From Rhodothermus profundi (GTDB lineage: Bacteria; Bacteroidota; Rhodothermia; Rhodothermales; Rhodothermaceae), in NCBI RefSeq assembly GCF_900142415.1, contig NZ_FRAU01000005.1, positions 223,854-287,853 on the forward strand: a stretch of DNA of 64,000 bases. Reading direction: 5' to 3'. Below the pieces are notes generated by a model. The model had not been told where the DNA came from and ran no database searches. It worked only from the letters and a program-made list of their open reading frames with translations. The translations under genes and the position numbers were made by a program. Positions 31,136 through 42,528 of this stretch are shown in pieces; position 1 is the first letter of the stretch, and each line of letters starts with the position of its first letter.

Positions 31136-31585
31136 TCAATGCTCTCCGATGCCGCGCAGCAGTTTTTCGGTTTCCTCCTTGTGGCGCGTCTCGTCGCTGA
31201 TAATCTCTTCCAGGTCGTTGACCAGGCCGTAATCGCCCAGCGCTTCGGCCTGCTTCCGTCGCTGCACGTAGCGGGCAATCGTTTCCTCTTCAGCCTTCAG
31301 CACTGCTTCCAGCATGGCCCGGTTGCTGTCGGCCAGCTTTACCGGCGCGGGCTTCGTGGTGGGCAGTCCCCCCAGCGCCGTGATTTTGTTGGCCAGAAAC
31401 TGCGCATGCCGCAGCTCTTCCGGGATTTCGCGCTCGAAGAATTCCTTCAGGAACGGCCGGTGAATGCCACTGGCCATGGCCGCATAGGTCGCGTACATCA
31501 CAATGGCCTGGTACTCGTGCGCCAGGTCCTCGTTGAGCCCTTTGATGAGCTGTTCGCGGGTGACTGTTTTGATTTCCGTTTCCAT
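31136..31585 (-). CDS. Ferritin-like di-iron protein (bacterioferritin family)
   Basis: 149 residues, a four-helix bundle. Likely iron ligands: Glu/His in NEDLAHEYQAI near 19-24, EELRHAQF near 56-59, EEETIARY near 103 and EEIISDETRHKEE near 130-137. No haem Met is evident. AGGAG lies 7 bases before the ATG. Short bundles like this store iron or detoxify peroxide; a stress role fits the oxidase next door, but the neighbourhood alone does not prove it. Confidence 0.88.
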   Translation of the reverse strand: METEIKTVTREQLIKGLNEDLAHEYQAIVMYATYAAMASGIHRPFLKEFFEREIPEELRHAQFLANKITALGGLPTTKPAPVKLADSNRAMLEAVLKAEEETIARYVQRRKQAEALGDYGLVNDLEEIISDETRHKEETEKLLRGIGEH

Positions 31586-31751
31586 GATGCGCTCCTGCGG
31601 TCTTTGAGTACAGGTTCCTATAGAGATAGGAATGTGCCCCTTGGCGTAAAGTTTGCCCTCAAATGCAACCGTTGCGGAAAGATTACAGAGGGCCTCGCAC
31701 TAAAAGCCTTCCGGTGGAGCTCCCCCGCATGCATCCCGGAACCGCCCCTCC

Positions 31752-32452
31752 TCAGGCGGACGCCGCACGTTTTTTCAGCAGATACACGAACTGACCGCTG
31801 GCGGGCAGCACGTTCAGCACGGTAAAGAGCACCGAACTCCCGATCAGATCGTATGGCCGCACCCATTGAAGGGGCGGCTGCGCATACGGGGAATCAGGCG
31901 AAAGGATCAGCCAGAACATGCCCCCCAGGAAAAGCAGCGCTGCGACGCCGAACAGCAGGGCTCCCCCACCATTATCTGGAACCGCGTGGGCGACGAGGGC
32001 ACCTTCAGGTACAGGAGCCACAGGATGCTATGAAGCAGCGTGCCGGTCGCCAGTGGTAAGAGCAGCAGTAGCCGCGCCCCGAGCGCACTCCAGGTCAGTC
32101 CGACCAGCACCCCCAGCAGCAACCCGGCCATAGCACCGCTAAACCGCCGCAATCGTCTGAAGACCTGACGGCTTACAGGAAGAGGCGGCGGGAGCTCAGC
32201 CGTCGACGGATCCTCTTCAGGCCAGGCCACAGGTAGTCTCAGCAAAACCATACTCAACACAAGCCACACGACCTTCCAGAGAGCAAACTCAGAAAATCCT
32301 ATTAAAAATCCTATCAAATAGAAGGATGCAACCAGGCCTGCATAAAACCAAGCCAATCTTCTTATTACTTTAATTTTATATGTTTTAATAGGACGAAATA
32401 AATAGAATAAAATATAATTATTATCGTAATCTAATTTTGCATCAATAAACAA
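31752..32452 (-). pseudogene. Frameshifted multi-pass membrane protein gene
   Basis: Two overlapping minus-strand frames read one protein. The first (to 31907) has helices at about 35-52, 55-72, 107-127 and 133-150 and then runs into a Cys-rich nonsense tail. The second (from 32021, no ATG, only a GTG) carries two more helices, beginning inside the last part of the first. Adding one base in the C5 run at 31963-31967 (G5 in the coding sense) joins them into about 233 residues with six helices. The start is also unclear: only TTG at 32452, with the frame open back to about 32531. The first 130 bp are strongly A+T-rich. Family not recognised. Confidence 0.6.
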
Positions 32453-32565
32453 ATCTCGTGATAAACTATAGAAATAGAAAAAAGGAATCTGAAACAGGAT
32501 GTCAATATACCTTATATACTGTGATCGAAATCATGGCGCGCCTTGGTATAATAAATGAGGAGTTT

Positions 32566-32777
32566 TCAGTTGAGGTCTCCGTATTGCCGGGCGCAGGCAA
32601 TGATTCCCTGAAGCGTAGTGCCACAGCAATGGCCGATCACCTCGCCATTTGCCGTCACCGGTACACAGGTAAACCCGCCGCCTCCACCCCGAGGCCATCC
32701 CGGCGGAGAATCGCCCAGAGAATGGGAAGCAGCATCATCTCCTATCTCTTTTGAACTGAAGGGGTGTTAAGAGTCAT
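32566..32777 (-). pseudogene. Frameshifted small Cys/Gly-rich peptide gene
   Basis: From ATG 32777 an 11-codon frame (MTLNTPSVQKR) stops. In the next frame 60 codons run without a stop to TGA 32566: an acidic stretch EIGDDAASHSLGD, then PPGWPRGGGGG and a segment with four cysteines (FTCVPV, GHCCGTT, IACARQYG). One extra base in the A4 run (T4 on the plus strand, 32749-32752) would join them into one 70-residue peptide. The second frame has no ATG, GTG or TTG start of its own. It lies just upstream of the broken membrane protein gene and reads the same way. It resembles the leader-core form of a ribosomally made peptide, but no family is recognised. Confidence 0.4.
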
Positions 32778-32863
32778 TATTTGTTAACTTCAGGTAAAAA
32801 AATAAAACAAGCTAACGTCTTCTTTTCAATCGAGTGGTCTTGCAGAGGCATCCAATCAAACAG

Positions 32864-33724
32864 CTACGCGTCGGGCTGGCCCTGCCAGCATTGAAGTCCT
32901 CGCTGCCGGGCTGCTATGGCAGCGGCCTCGGCGAGGCTGCGTTCTGTAAAGACACCGAACAGGGCCGAGCCGGAACCGGAAAGCGCGGCGTACGCCGCGC
33001 CGCGTTGCCGTAGCCATTGTTTGAGGGCTTTCAGTTCCGGATACCGTGCAAACAGCGGTGCCTCAAAGTCGTTCTGGAGTTCCCGCTGCCAGCGCTCTGG
33101 ATCGTTGGACGTGACGATTTCAGCAAGCGAAGGCCCTTGCGATGCACGGGGTTGCACCAGCCGGTAGGCCTCGGCCGTGGCAATCCGAAACGAGGGTACC
33201 AGAACAACCAGGTGAAAGGGAAACTGGTAGGCCGACAGGGGCTGCAGTTGCTCGCCTCGTCCTGTAGCCAGGGCTGCCGGTGCAGGCAGCAGAAAGAACG
33301 GCACATCTGAGCCCAGATCGGCCGCCAGCCGATGCAGCACGTCCGGCGCGAGGGAGGTGCGTTGCTGCCGCAGCAGCAGTTGAAGCGTGGCCGCTGCATC
33401 ACTGGATCCGCTGCCCAGCCCCGCTCCATAAGGCACCCGTTTGTCCAGATGCAGCCATCCCGTGAGCGGTTGATGCAGCAGATTGGCCAGGCGCCCGGCT
33501 GCCCGCACGCACAGGTTGCGTTCGTCGGTCGGCAGCGCCGGGTCGGAGCAGGTAAAGGTAAAGCGATCCGCCGGCGTCAGCGTCAATCGATCGGTCCACG
33601 GAATGCGAAGCAGCACGGTTTCGATGTCATGGTAGCCGTCCGGTCGCCGGCGAAGCACGCGCAGGCCCAGATTAATTTTGGCCGGTGCGAGCTGCACCAG
33701 GGGTTGCTCCTCCAACTTTCGCAT
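32864..33724 (-). CDS. ispE: 4-diphosphocytidyl-2-C-methyl-D-erythritol kinase
   Basis: 286 residues. It phosphorylates CDP-methylerythritol in the non-mevalonate isoprenoid pathway. GHMP-kinase signatures: substrate loop LAPAKINLGLRVLRRRPDGYHDIET at 12-36 with catalytic Lys and Asp region, ATP loop PYGAGLGSGSSDAA near 98, and LSGSGSALFG near 253. It is divergent from the SLBB gene, with about 130 bp between, and stands alone. Confidence 0.96.
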   Translation of the reverse strand: MRKLEEQPLVQLAPAKINLGLRVLRRRPDGYHDIETVLLRIPWTDRLTLTPADRFTFTCSDPALPTDERNLCVRAAGRLANLLHQPLTGWLHLDKRVPYGAGLGSGSSDAAATLQLLLRQQRTSLAPDVLHRLAADLGSDVPFFLLPAPAALATGRGEQLQPLSAYQFPFHLVVLVPSFRIATAEAYRLVQPRASQGPSLAEIVTSNDPERWQRELQNDFEAPLFARYPELKALKQWLRQRGAAYAALSGSGSALFGVFTERSLAEAAAIAARQRGLQCWQGQPDA

Positions 33725-33856
33725 GAATTCGTTGCGTACGGTTGCAGATTATCGTAGCTTAGCCTCAAGTAAAGCACCCGCCAAGTTATTGCCTATCGCA
33801 CGCAGATTGCCACCATTACGCACGCATTGCTTCACAACGATGATGAAGTTTTCCTT

Positions 33857-35575
33857 ATGGGTCGCATGCACTGGTTAAGCATTACGGGTGGGCTTTTATT
33901 GCTCTGCGCCTCTTCTCTTTATGGGCAAGAACTCCCTCCCGCGCAACGGCAAACGCTGCCGCTTCCTTTTCAGCAACTGCTGCAGCGGCAACTGGAACGA
34001 TCTGCCGAAGGACTTGCCCTGGAGGGTCCGGTTCGACCAGAAGCCTATCGTGTCGGTCCCGGCGATGTCCTCACGATCCTGATCGGGGGTGCCTTTGGCC
34101 AGAAGCTACGGGTGGAAGTCTCCGCCGAAGGCAAACTAACCCTGGCTGAAATCGGCGTGTTACCTGTGGCCGGGAAGTCCCTGGCTGCCGTGCGGGATAC
34201 CGTACAACGCTTTCTGCGGCCCCATTTTGCAAACGTCCCTATTGAAGTCACGCTGAGCAGACCGCGCTCTTTTTACGTCCACATTACCGGAGCGGTACCC
34301 AGACCAGGACGCGTGCGCGCATCGGCTACTGCACGCGTCAGCGATATCATTGAAGCGGCCTTTGAATCCCCTTCGGAGATTACCCCACCGCCTTCTTCCG
34401 AAGTTGCTCAAGAGTCGCCAGCCTTGCTTTCCGCTCCGTTTTTACGGACGTATCGTGCTGAATCCTCGTCCGACTTTATGCCCGCCCTCCGCAACGTCTT
34501 GCTACACCGCCGCGACAGTACCACCCTGCGCATCGACCTGTTGCGCTACTACACGACGGGCACGCTGGCGCACAATCCTTATTTGCAGGATGGTGACGTC
34601 ATTGAGGTACCTTCCTTTCATGTGCAGCGCGATGCGGTAATTGTACAGGGCCCCGTTCCCTATCCCGGAGCCTACGATGTGCGCCCTGACGATACGGTGC
34701 TCGATCTTCTTGTAGTGGCAGCAGGACGCGACGGCTTACACCACCTCACCGAAGTCCGGCTCATCCGCAAACCCGCTGCAGCCGATACAGCGACAGCCTC
34801 CCAGCTTATTACAATCGACTCCTTGCTGCAGCATCCGACGCGGGCCCCTCGGCTCCGGCCAGGTGATCGCGTGATGGTTCTTGAACCAGAGATGGCCACA
34901 GCCGCAGCCTACGGTTTTGTGCGCTACCCTGGCACCTACCCCATCACGCATGGCAAAACCACGGTGCGTCAGCTCATCAAAATGGCCGGAGGCCTCCTGC
35001 CCGAAGCCAACCCCCGCGTTGCTTACATTGAGCGAACCCGCTCGTTCTACTTTAAAGGTACGGCTCAGGCCACCGACCTGGATTTCTTTGGCCGCGCATA
35101 CCTGCGCCAATCTCTGCAGACGAACCGAATTGTCGTCAATGTCGCGGATATTCTGGAGGGGAAGGCCCCCGACCTGCCCCTGTATGACGGCGACCGCGTG
35201 GTGATTCCCCGGAATGAACAAACGGTTTTTGTAGCAGGCCATGTCGCTAAACCAGGCTATGTGCCCTATCAACCTGGCCAGCCTGCCCGCTACTATATCC
35301 TGCAGGCAGGAGGCCTGGGCCCCCAGGCCCGAGCCGTGTACGTTTTCGATGCCGGCACTGGACAGGTGCGGCGTGGACTGGAGGCCCCGGTTTATTCCGG
35401 CGATACGATCTTTGTGGATCGTCAGCCAATGGCCGACACGCCAGAAATTGCGCAGTTGGTGCTGAACGACCAGATTTCCCGCCGTCAACATCGCATTCTG
35501 ACCGTTCAGACCATCCTGACCGGAATTTCGACCATTGTCGGCATCATCACTGCCTATGCCGCCATTACCCGTTGA
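33857..35575 (+). CDS. Polysaccharide export outer-membrane protein (Wza-like, SLBB repeats)
   Basis: 572 residues from ATG 33857. A signal peptide (ITGGLLLLCASSLYGQ) is followed by the Poly_export domain (YRVGPGDVLTILIGGAFG, VSAEGKLTLAEIGVLPVAGKSL, VTLSRPRSFYVHITGAV) and at least three SLBB repeats (VIVQGPVPYPGAYDV, AYGFVRYPGTYPIT, VFVAGHVAKPGYVPY). A hydrophobic C-terminal helix (TILTGISTIVGIITAYAAI) would cross the outer membrane, as in Wza. It forms the exit channel for an exopolysaccharide. The Wzz-like gene follows at once. Confidence 0.93.
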   Translation: MGRMHWLSITGGLLLLCASSLYGQELPPAQRQTLPLPFQQLLQRQLERSAEGLALEGPVRPEAYRVGPGDVLTILIGGAFGQKLRVEVSAEGKLTLAEIGVLPVAGKSLAAVRDTVQRFLRPHFANVPIEVTLSRPRSFYVHITGAVPRPGRVRASATARVSDIIEAAFESPSEITPPPSSEVAQESPALLSAPFLRTYRAESSSDFMPALRNVLLHRRDSTTLRIDLLRYYTTGTLAHNPYLQDGDVIEVPSFHVQRDAVIVQGPVPYPGAYDVRPDDTVLDLLVVAAGRDGLHHLTEVRLIRKPAAADTATASQLITIDSLLQHPTRAPRLRPGDRVMVLEPEMATAAAYGFVRYPGTYPITHGKTTVRQLIKMAGGLLPEANPRVAYIERTRSFYFKGTAQATDLDFFGRAYLRQSLQTNRIVVNVADILEGKAPDLPLYDGDRVVIPRNEQTVFVAGHVAKPGYVPYQPGQPARYYILQAGGLGPQARAVYVFDAGTGQVRRGLEAPVYSGDTIFVDRQPMADTPEIAQLVLNDQISRRQHRILTVQTILTGISTIVGIITAYAAITR

Positions 35576-35582
35576 TGGCCCT

Positions 35583-36800
35583 ATGGCTGCCCAACCTACA
35601 TCCAATGCGCAGCACGAACGAACGTGGGAGGCATTGCGCCACCTTTACGGGGCGCGTCGCTGGATCGCTGGAATCACCGCACTGGCTGCTATCGGATCGC
35701 TTATTGTCAGCCTGCTGCTGCCCAACTGGTACCGGGCCACTGCCCGCGTACTCCCCCCGGCCGGCGCTGGCCTCAGCCCTCTGGCCTCGCAGCTATTAAA
35801 CAATCTGCCCGGCTTTCTCGGAGGGATGCTGGGAGGGGGCAGCACGGCCGGTTACGAGCGCTACCTGAGCATTCTCTCCAGCCGAACGATGCAGGAGCGA
35901 CTGGTCGACCACTTCAATCTGATCGCAGTCTATGGATTGGAGGATGAGGAGCATCCCCGCGAGGCAGCCATTGAAGAGCTGCGCGACAATATTTCCTTCG
36001 ACGTAGACCCCGACTTTGAGTACCTCGAGATCTCGGTGCTTGACCGCGACCCGCAACGAGCAGCCGACATGGCCAACTTCATGGTAGCGGAGCTCAACCG
36101 GATCAACGCGGATCTGCTCACGCAAAGTGCTCGGCGCTACCGAGCGTACGTCGAACGACGCTACCGGGAAGCGCTGGCCCGCCTCGACTCGGTACTGGAC
36201 GCCCAGCAAGCCTTCCACGAGCAATACGGTCTGTTCGATCTGGAAGCGCAGGCGCGCGGCTTCCTGGAGTACGTGGCCACGCTCCGCGCCGAGGCACTTC
36301 AGACGGAAATGCAGTACGAGGCGCTCCGCACCCAGTTTGGCGACGAAAATCCCCAGGTGCGCGTGCTGGCAAAAATGAAAGCAACGGCCGAACGGCGCTA
36401 CCAGGAAGCCCTGGAAGGCCAGGAACGCCTCCTCCCGGTTCCCCAGCAGGAAATTCCGGCCGCTTTGCGTCAGTATTTCGAGCTGGAACGTGAGCGATTG
36501 CTCCAGACGCGCATTCTGGAAGTGCTGGCACCGCTCTACGAACAGGCCCGCTTCGAGGAAGAGCGGCGCGTTGAGGCCGTGCAGGTAGTTGACCCGGCCG
36601 TTCCTCCAGTTAAAAAAGCCTGGCCACGCCGGTCGCTTATCGTGCTGGGCATCACCCTGGCTGCGCTTGCCCTGAGCATTCTGTTCGTGCTGGCCCACGC
36701 CTGGTGGCAGACGCAGCGCGAATTACTTCGTCAGCATGTATTCCAGCCTCCAACGGCTACTTCTTCCAGCCCCCAGCCTCAATCTGCCGAGCAAGCGTAA
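35583..36800 (+). CDS. Wzz/GumC-type chain-length determinant protein
   Basis: 405 residues from the ATG at 35583, 8 bases after the SLBB gene; an earlier in-frame ATG overlaps that gene and is less likely. Two membrane helices (about 28-48 and 355-377) enclose a long periplasmic coiled coil (about 165-300, many Arg/Glu heptads). PAVPPVKKAWPRRS before the second helix is the usual Pro-rich signature. No tyrosine-kinase domain is fused. It controls polymer length with the SLBB exporter; the polymerase and transferases are elsewhere. Confidence 0.9.
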   Translation: MAAQPTSNAQHERTWEALRHLYGARRWIAGITALAAIGSLIVSLLLPNWYRATARVLPPAGAGLSPLASQLLNNLPGFLGGMLGGGSTAGYERYLSILSSRTMQERLVDHFNLIAVYGLEDEEHPREAAIEELRDNISFDVDPDFEYLEISVLDRDPQRAADMANFMVAELNRINADLLTQSARRYRAYVERRYREALARLDSVLDAQQAFHEQYGLFDLEAQARGFLEYVATLRAEALQTEMQYEALRTQFGDENPQVRVLAKMKATAERRYQEALEGQERLLPVPQQEIPAALRQYFELERERLLQTRILEVLAPLYEQARFEEERRVEAVQVVDPAVPPVKKAWPRRSLIVLGITLAALALSILFVLAHAWWQTQRELLRQHVFQPPTATSSSPQPQSAEQA

Positions 36801-36866
36801 CTTTTACGCCATTTATTTCGTATTTTTTTAGTATCTGGGTTCCCCTCTAAACCATCAGGACAGGCT

Positions 36867-38120
36867 ATGTGGCTGCTCGTTGCTCTGGCGCTGCTACTCG
36901 CCTCGCCCTCCGACTCAACCCGACGCAACGAGATCGTTCCCGGACTGCACCTGAGTACCAGCCGGTGCGAAGCGCTCTGGGAGCTGGACTGTCGGCGCCC
37001 ACGACCACTGGCCGCCTTTGCCGGCGATTTTCCCCATCGCTGGCCCTTCCGCGAAACCGCCCTGTACCGCTCGCTGCCAGGCCTCCGTTACAACCGTGTA
37101 GAGGGGCTGGTGTTGGGACTGGGCACCGAACCGCTGGAATGGACCGAGTACGACCGCGTGCGGCTGCTCGGACAACTGGCCTATGCCTTTGCGTTGCGTC
37201 GCTGGCGCTACGAAGTTGGCGCCGAAACGGTGCTCAATCCGGCCCGCCATGAAGCGTTCTACCTCAAGCTGGGCGGTGGCTACTATCGCACCACCCGCAC
37301 CGACGACCTGTGGAAAACCACCCCGCTGGAAAACACGCTGGCCGCCTTCTTTTTCGGCAATGATTTCTATGCGCTCTACTACGAAACCGAAGGCTGGCAG
37401 CTCTACGCTGTGCAACGCCTGACGCGCTACGCACAACTGGGCCTGGGCTTCCGCGCCGAAGCCCACCGGGCGCTCTCTCAGAAAACCCGCTGGGCGCTGT
37501 TCGCCCGCCAGGCGGCGGACTTTAACCTGCCTGCACGGGAAGGCCGCCGGCATGCCCTCGTGCTGACGCTGGACGCCGGCCGCATTCTGGCCTACAAAGA
37601 CCTGCCAACCGGATGGGCCCTCCGTCTCCAGGCAGAGCTGGGACGCCACCTGGGAGGTGAGCTTCTCTACAACCGCTATGTAGCTGACGGGCGCCTTTAC
37701 CTCCCAATGGGCCACTACAGCCGACTGAACCTGCGGGTGCGTGGCGGATGGGCCGACGCCACCGCCCCTATCCAGCAGCAATTCTTCCTGGGCGGTATCG
37801 GGTCGGTGCGGGGCTATGCGCAGAATGCATACGTTGGCACGCGCATGCTGCTGGGTAATGCCGAACTGGTCATTCAGGGAGTGTCGCTGGTGCCCGGCGA
37901 AGTGATCGAAGACCTGGTCTTCCTGGCGTTTTTCGATGCCGGATGGGTCAATGCATTTGGCACCGATACCTTCCGGAGTCGCGACATGCTAAGCGCCGCC
38001 GGCATTGGCCTGGGACTGGACGAAGGCCGAAGCATACGTCTGGAGCTGGCCTGGCCGCTTCGCGACCTGGGTCAGGGATACCGACCATCGCTCTGGTTCC
38101 GCATCAGTCCGGCCTTTTAA
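36867..38120 (+). CDS. BamA/TamA-like outer-membrane barrel (surface antigen D15 family)
   Basis: 417 residues. A short signal (LLVALALLLAS) precedes a barrel made of alternating hydrophobic strands with many aromatic residues. The conserved VRGY of loop 6 is in GGIGSVRGYAQ near 312, and the chain ends in Phe, as outer-membrane barrels do. No POTRA repeats are present before it, so it is a barrel-only member and not BamA itself. It may share transcription with the export pair, 66 bp upstream, and could help move a lipid or exported polymer. Confidence 0.82.
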   Translation: MWLLVALALLLASPSDSTRRNEIVPGLHLSTSRCEALWELDCRRPRPLAAFAGDFPHRWPFRETALYRSLPGLRYNRVEGLVLGLGTEPLEWTEYDRVRLLGQLAYAFALRRWRYEVGAETVLNPARHEAFYLKLGGGYYRTTRTDDLWKTTPLENTLAAFFFGNDFYALYYETEGWQLYAVQRLTRYAQLGLGFRAEAHRALSQKTRWALFARQAADFNLPAREGRRHALVLTLDAGRILAYKDLPTGWALRLQAELGRHLGGELLYNRYVADGRLYLPMGHYSRLNLRVRGGWADATAPIQQQFFLGGIGSVRGYAQNAYVGTRMLLGNAELVIQGVSLVPGEVIEDLVFLAFFDAGWVNAFGTDTFRSRDMLSAAGIGLGLDEGRSIRLELAWPLRDLGQGYRPSLWFRISPAF

Positions 38121-38122
38121 AC

Positions 38123-38150
38123 AAGGAGGGGGCCAGGCGGCCCCCTCCTT
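38123..38150. terminator. Bidirectional intrinsic terminator between the barrel gene and dut
   Basis: A perfect 12-bp stem (38123-38134 with 38139-38150) and an AGGC loop, flanked by A and T bases so that it reads AAGGAGG...CCTCCTT on both strands. It lies 2 bases past the plus-strand stop and 5 before the minus-strand stop of dut. The T-tail is short on both sides. Confidence 0.8.
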
Positions 38151-38155
38151 TGCGC

Positions 38156-38638
38156 TCAATGCCTTCCGGTTGAACCAAAGCCGCCTGCGCCGCGCTCGGT
38201 TTCGTCCAGCGAAGCGCGTTCATCCCACGAAACCCGGGCATGGCGTGCCACCACCAGTTGGGCAATACGTTCACCGCGCCGGATCACAAAAGGCTCTGAG
38301 CCCAGGTTGATCAGCAACACCTTGACCTCGCCCCGGTAATCCGCATCAATCGTTCCCGGACTGTTCAGCACCGTGACGCCATGCCGGGCTGCCAGGCCAC
38401 TGCGCGGCCGCACCTGGCCTTCGTAACCCGGAGGAAGGGCCAGCACCAGCCCGGTGGGAACCAGCGCCCAGCGTCCCGGCTCCAGCACCAGGGGCTCGTC
38501 TTCCGGAACCGCCGCCCGCAGATCCATCCCAGCGCTGTACGGAGTTGCGTATTCAGGCAGCGCCAGTCCTTCGGCATGCGGCAGTCGCTGAATCGGCACA
38601 ACCAGCGCGTCGATCTCGGTAAGCGTCTTCGTTTCCAT
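38156..38638 (-). CDS. dut: Deoxyuridine 5'-triphosphate nucleotidohydrolase
   Basis: 160 residues. It splits dUTP to dUMP and pyrophosphate and so keeps uracil out of DNA. All five trimeric dUTPase motifs are present: AGMDLRA near 37, [10 protein letters not shown] near 79, [11 protein letters not shown] near 96, [10 protein letters not shown] near 121 and [10 protein letters not shown] at the end. It is 22 bp after the peptide transporter on the same strand and convergent with the barrel gene. Confidence 0.97.
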   Translation of the reverse strand: METKTLTEIDALVVPIQRLPHAEGLALPEYATPYSAGMDLRAAVPEDEPLVLEPGRWALVPTGLVLALPPGYEGQVRPRSGLAARHGVTVLNSPGTIDADYRGEVKVLLINLGSEPFVIRRGERIAQLVVARHARVSWDERASLDETERGAGGFGSTGRH

Positions 38639-38660
38639 CAGGATACTGGTTTTGCTGCTT

Positions 38661-40187
38661 TTAATCTACCTGTCCCATCAAACGCCGCACCGCCGGGCTC
38701 ACCAGGAGCGCAATCAGGCCAGCCGCTCCGGTAATCATCGCCACGCTCCGGAAAAGCTCCGCGGGCATCAGCGTCTCCAACTGACCGGCCACCAGCCCTG
38801 CAAACAGGTTCCCCAGCGCCGCTGCAATGAACCAGAAGCCCATCATCTGGCCTACCCGTCCGCGCGGCGCCAGCTTCGTAATCGACGACAGCCCAACAGG
38901 CGACAGGCACAGCTCGCCTACCGTATGTAGAAAATACGTTACCACCAGCCAGGCGGGCGAGACCGGATTTTCGGGCGTGGCGTGAGCCGCTCCCCAGGAA
39001 AGCACAAAAAAGCCCGCCGCCAGCCCCAGCAACCCCAGCGCAAACTTCACCGGAATGGAAGGATTTGCCCGGCGCTGCGCCAGCCAGGTCCACAGCCAGC
39101 CAAAAACTGGTGCAAAAATGATAATGAACAGGGGATTAATGTTCTGGAGCATGCTGGCCGGCATCTCCCAACCGCCGAACTGACGGTCCGTCAGATCGCG
39201 CGCAAACAGGTTCAGCGATGAGCCGGCCTGCTCAAAGCCCGACCAGAACAAGCCTGCCAGAATAACCAGCCACAGGATCACGACGAGCCGCCGCTTTTCC
39301 AGGGCTGTATGGCCGCCGAAGAAGAAAATATAGGCGAAAAACAACAGCGTGATAATGACCACGCCCACGCCCAGACTCTGAGCCAGCGTCTCCAGCGAAA
39401 GAGGAAACTGCCCGGTAGCCAGCAGATAGCCGCAGAAAACTACCAGGGCAGCGGCAATGCCGGCACCAGTGTAGAAGCGCTGGGCCCGCCGTGCCAGTAC
39501 GGTTTCATCTTCACCTGGTGCTGGCCGAAAGAGACCGGCTTCGCCCAGATATTTCTCGCCGACTTTGTAGGAAATCAGGCCAGCCACCATGCCAATACCT
39601 GCCAGCGAAAAGCCCAGGTGCCAGTTGTAGCCTTCCCCCAGCAGGCCGCACAGCGTGGGTCCCAGCACAGCGCCAATATTGATCCCCATGTAAAAGATGG
39701 AAAAGCCGGCATCGCGCCGCGCACCGCCTTCTGGATACAGCTCTCCCACGATCGTGCTGACGTTGGGCTTAAGCAGACCGGTGCCGATTACGATGAGGGC
39801 CAGTCCTAGAAAAAACGTCAACTGCGTCGGAATGGCCATGGAGAAATGCCCCATGGCAATAATGACACCGCCTACGAAAATGGCTTTGCGCTGCCCCCAG
39901 AGCTTATCGGCCAACCAGCCGCCCGGCAGCGAAAGAACATAAACAAAGAACGTGTACAGACCATAGATGGCCGTAGCCGTGCCAATGTCGAACCCCAGTC
40001 CCGGGTTTGCCTCCGTAACCGCCGTGGTCATAAACAGCACCAGAAGCGCTCGCATGCCATAGTAGCTGAAGCGCTCCCAGAGCTCCGTAAAAAACAGGGT
40101 GGCCAGACCGCGGGGATGCCCGAAAAAGCTTGTATCATTTACAAGCGCCGAGGCGCTGGCCGCCATTCCTTCCGGTTTGTTTGACAT
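38661..40187 (-). CDS. POT-family proton-coupled oligopeptide transporter
   Basis: 508 residues from the ATG at 40187, which has GGAGGG ten bases upstream; 11 further codons upstream are ignored. Fourteen or so membrane helices. PTR2 signatures: [20 protein letters not shown] near 27-46, with the ExxER motif that couples protons, and [16 protein letters not shown] near 150. It takes up di- and tripeptides, which agrees with the secreted peptidases of the window. The 22-bp spacing to dut suggests one transcript. Confidence 0.94.
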   Translation of the reverse strand: MSNKPEGMAASASALVNDTSFFGHPRGLATLFFTELWERFSYYGMRALLVLFMTTAVTEANPGLGFDIGTATAIYGLYTFFVYVLSLPGGWLADKLWGQRKAIFVGGVIIAMGHFSMAIPTQLTFFLGLALIVIGTGLLKPNVSTIVGELYPEGGARRDAGFSIFYMGINIGAVLGPTLCGLLGEGYNWHLGFSLAGIGMVAGLISYKVGEKYLGEAGLFRPAPGEDETVLARRAQRFYTGAGIAAALVVFCGYLLATGQFPLSLETLAQSLGVGVVIITLLFFAYIFFFGGHTALEKRRLVVILWLVILAGLFWSGFEQAGSSLNLFARDLTDRQFGGWEMPASMLQNINPLFIIIFAPVFGWLWTWLAQRRANPSIPVKFALGLLGLAAGFFVLSWGAAHATPENPVSPAWLVVTYFLHTVGELCLSPVGLSSITKLAPRGRVGQMMGFWFIAAALGNLFAGLVAGQLETLMPAELFRSVAMITGAAGLIALLVSPAVRRLMGQVD

Positions 40188-40403
40188 AGTTGCAGTCCCT
40201 CCAATTGGTACAACATCCACCTATTGCGGCTAAGCTTAGTAAATCTCCTGAAAAAAAAGTAAGAGGCCGGTCCCGAACCCCCTGTGAAACCGGAGCGCGG
40301 CCGTTTTTTTAGAAGGTATTCGCTATGAATCGAACCGGCATCGCCGTATATTCGCGCGGTTGTATAGCTTGTCCGGGGACCATCACTTAGCGGAGGAAAC
40401 TGC

Positions 40404-42272
<1,869 letters not shown>

Positions 42273-42318
42273 CCGGACCGTTTGCAACGCGCCCCGTTAC
42301 CTGGTGCAGAACCTGCTG

Positions 42319-42334
42319 ATGCGCATATGCGCAT
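42319..42334. repeat. Perfect 16-bp palindrome in the aspS-pyrophosphatase gap
   Basis: ATGCGCATATGCGCAT equals its own reverse complement over all 16 bases. It lies 47 bp past the aspS stop. A spacer-less palindrome suits a dimeric DNA-binding protein better than an RNA hairpin. Confidence 0.6.
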
Positions 42335-42401
42335 TGTCTGCGCGCATCAAGGCGGTCCTGTCCTATGAGCCCCGCATTTGAGCGAATCGATCCCGGGCGC
42401 G

Positions 42402-42417
42402 GCAGGGCATGCCCTGC
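42402..42417. repeat. Second perfect 16-bp palindrome in the same gap
   Basis: GCAGGGCATGCCCTGC is fully self-complementary, 67 bp after the first palindrome. Its sequence differs from the first, so it is not a copy of the same site. As RNA it could only form with four or more central bases unpaired. Confidence 0.55.
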
Positions 42418-42500
42418 TTTGCCAGAAGTCCTTTTCCCCTTGAAGCGGGGCACATTCTTCCTCATATTGCCAGCCTGGGACAGAGCGCCAGCCGAGAGTT

Positions 42501-42524
42501 TTCTGCAAAACCTGCTTTGCAGAA
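42501..42524 (+). promoter_or_regulatory. Hairpin covering the ribosome site of the pyrophosphatase-like gene
   Basis: TTCTGCAAA, six bases, TTTGCAGAA: two perfect 9-bp arms that end four bases before the ATG at 42529. No Shine-Dalgarno lies outside it. Confidence 0.6.
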
Positions 42525-42528
42525 CATC

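Noticed and set aside
31123-31278. 52-residue N-terminal extension of the amine oxidase
   Set aside because: It overlaps the end of the ferritin-like gene in another frame, and the FAD-binding motif begins directly at the later ATG.
40221-40403. GC stretch followed by T7 at about 40300 as a terminator
   Set aside because: Only a weak stem can be drawn before the T run and no plus-strand gene ends there.
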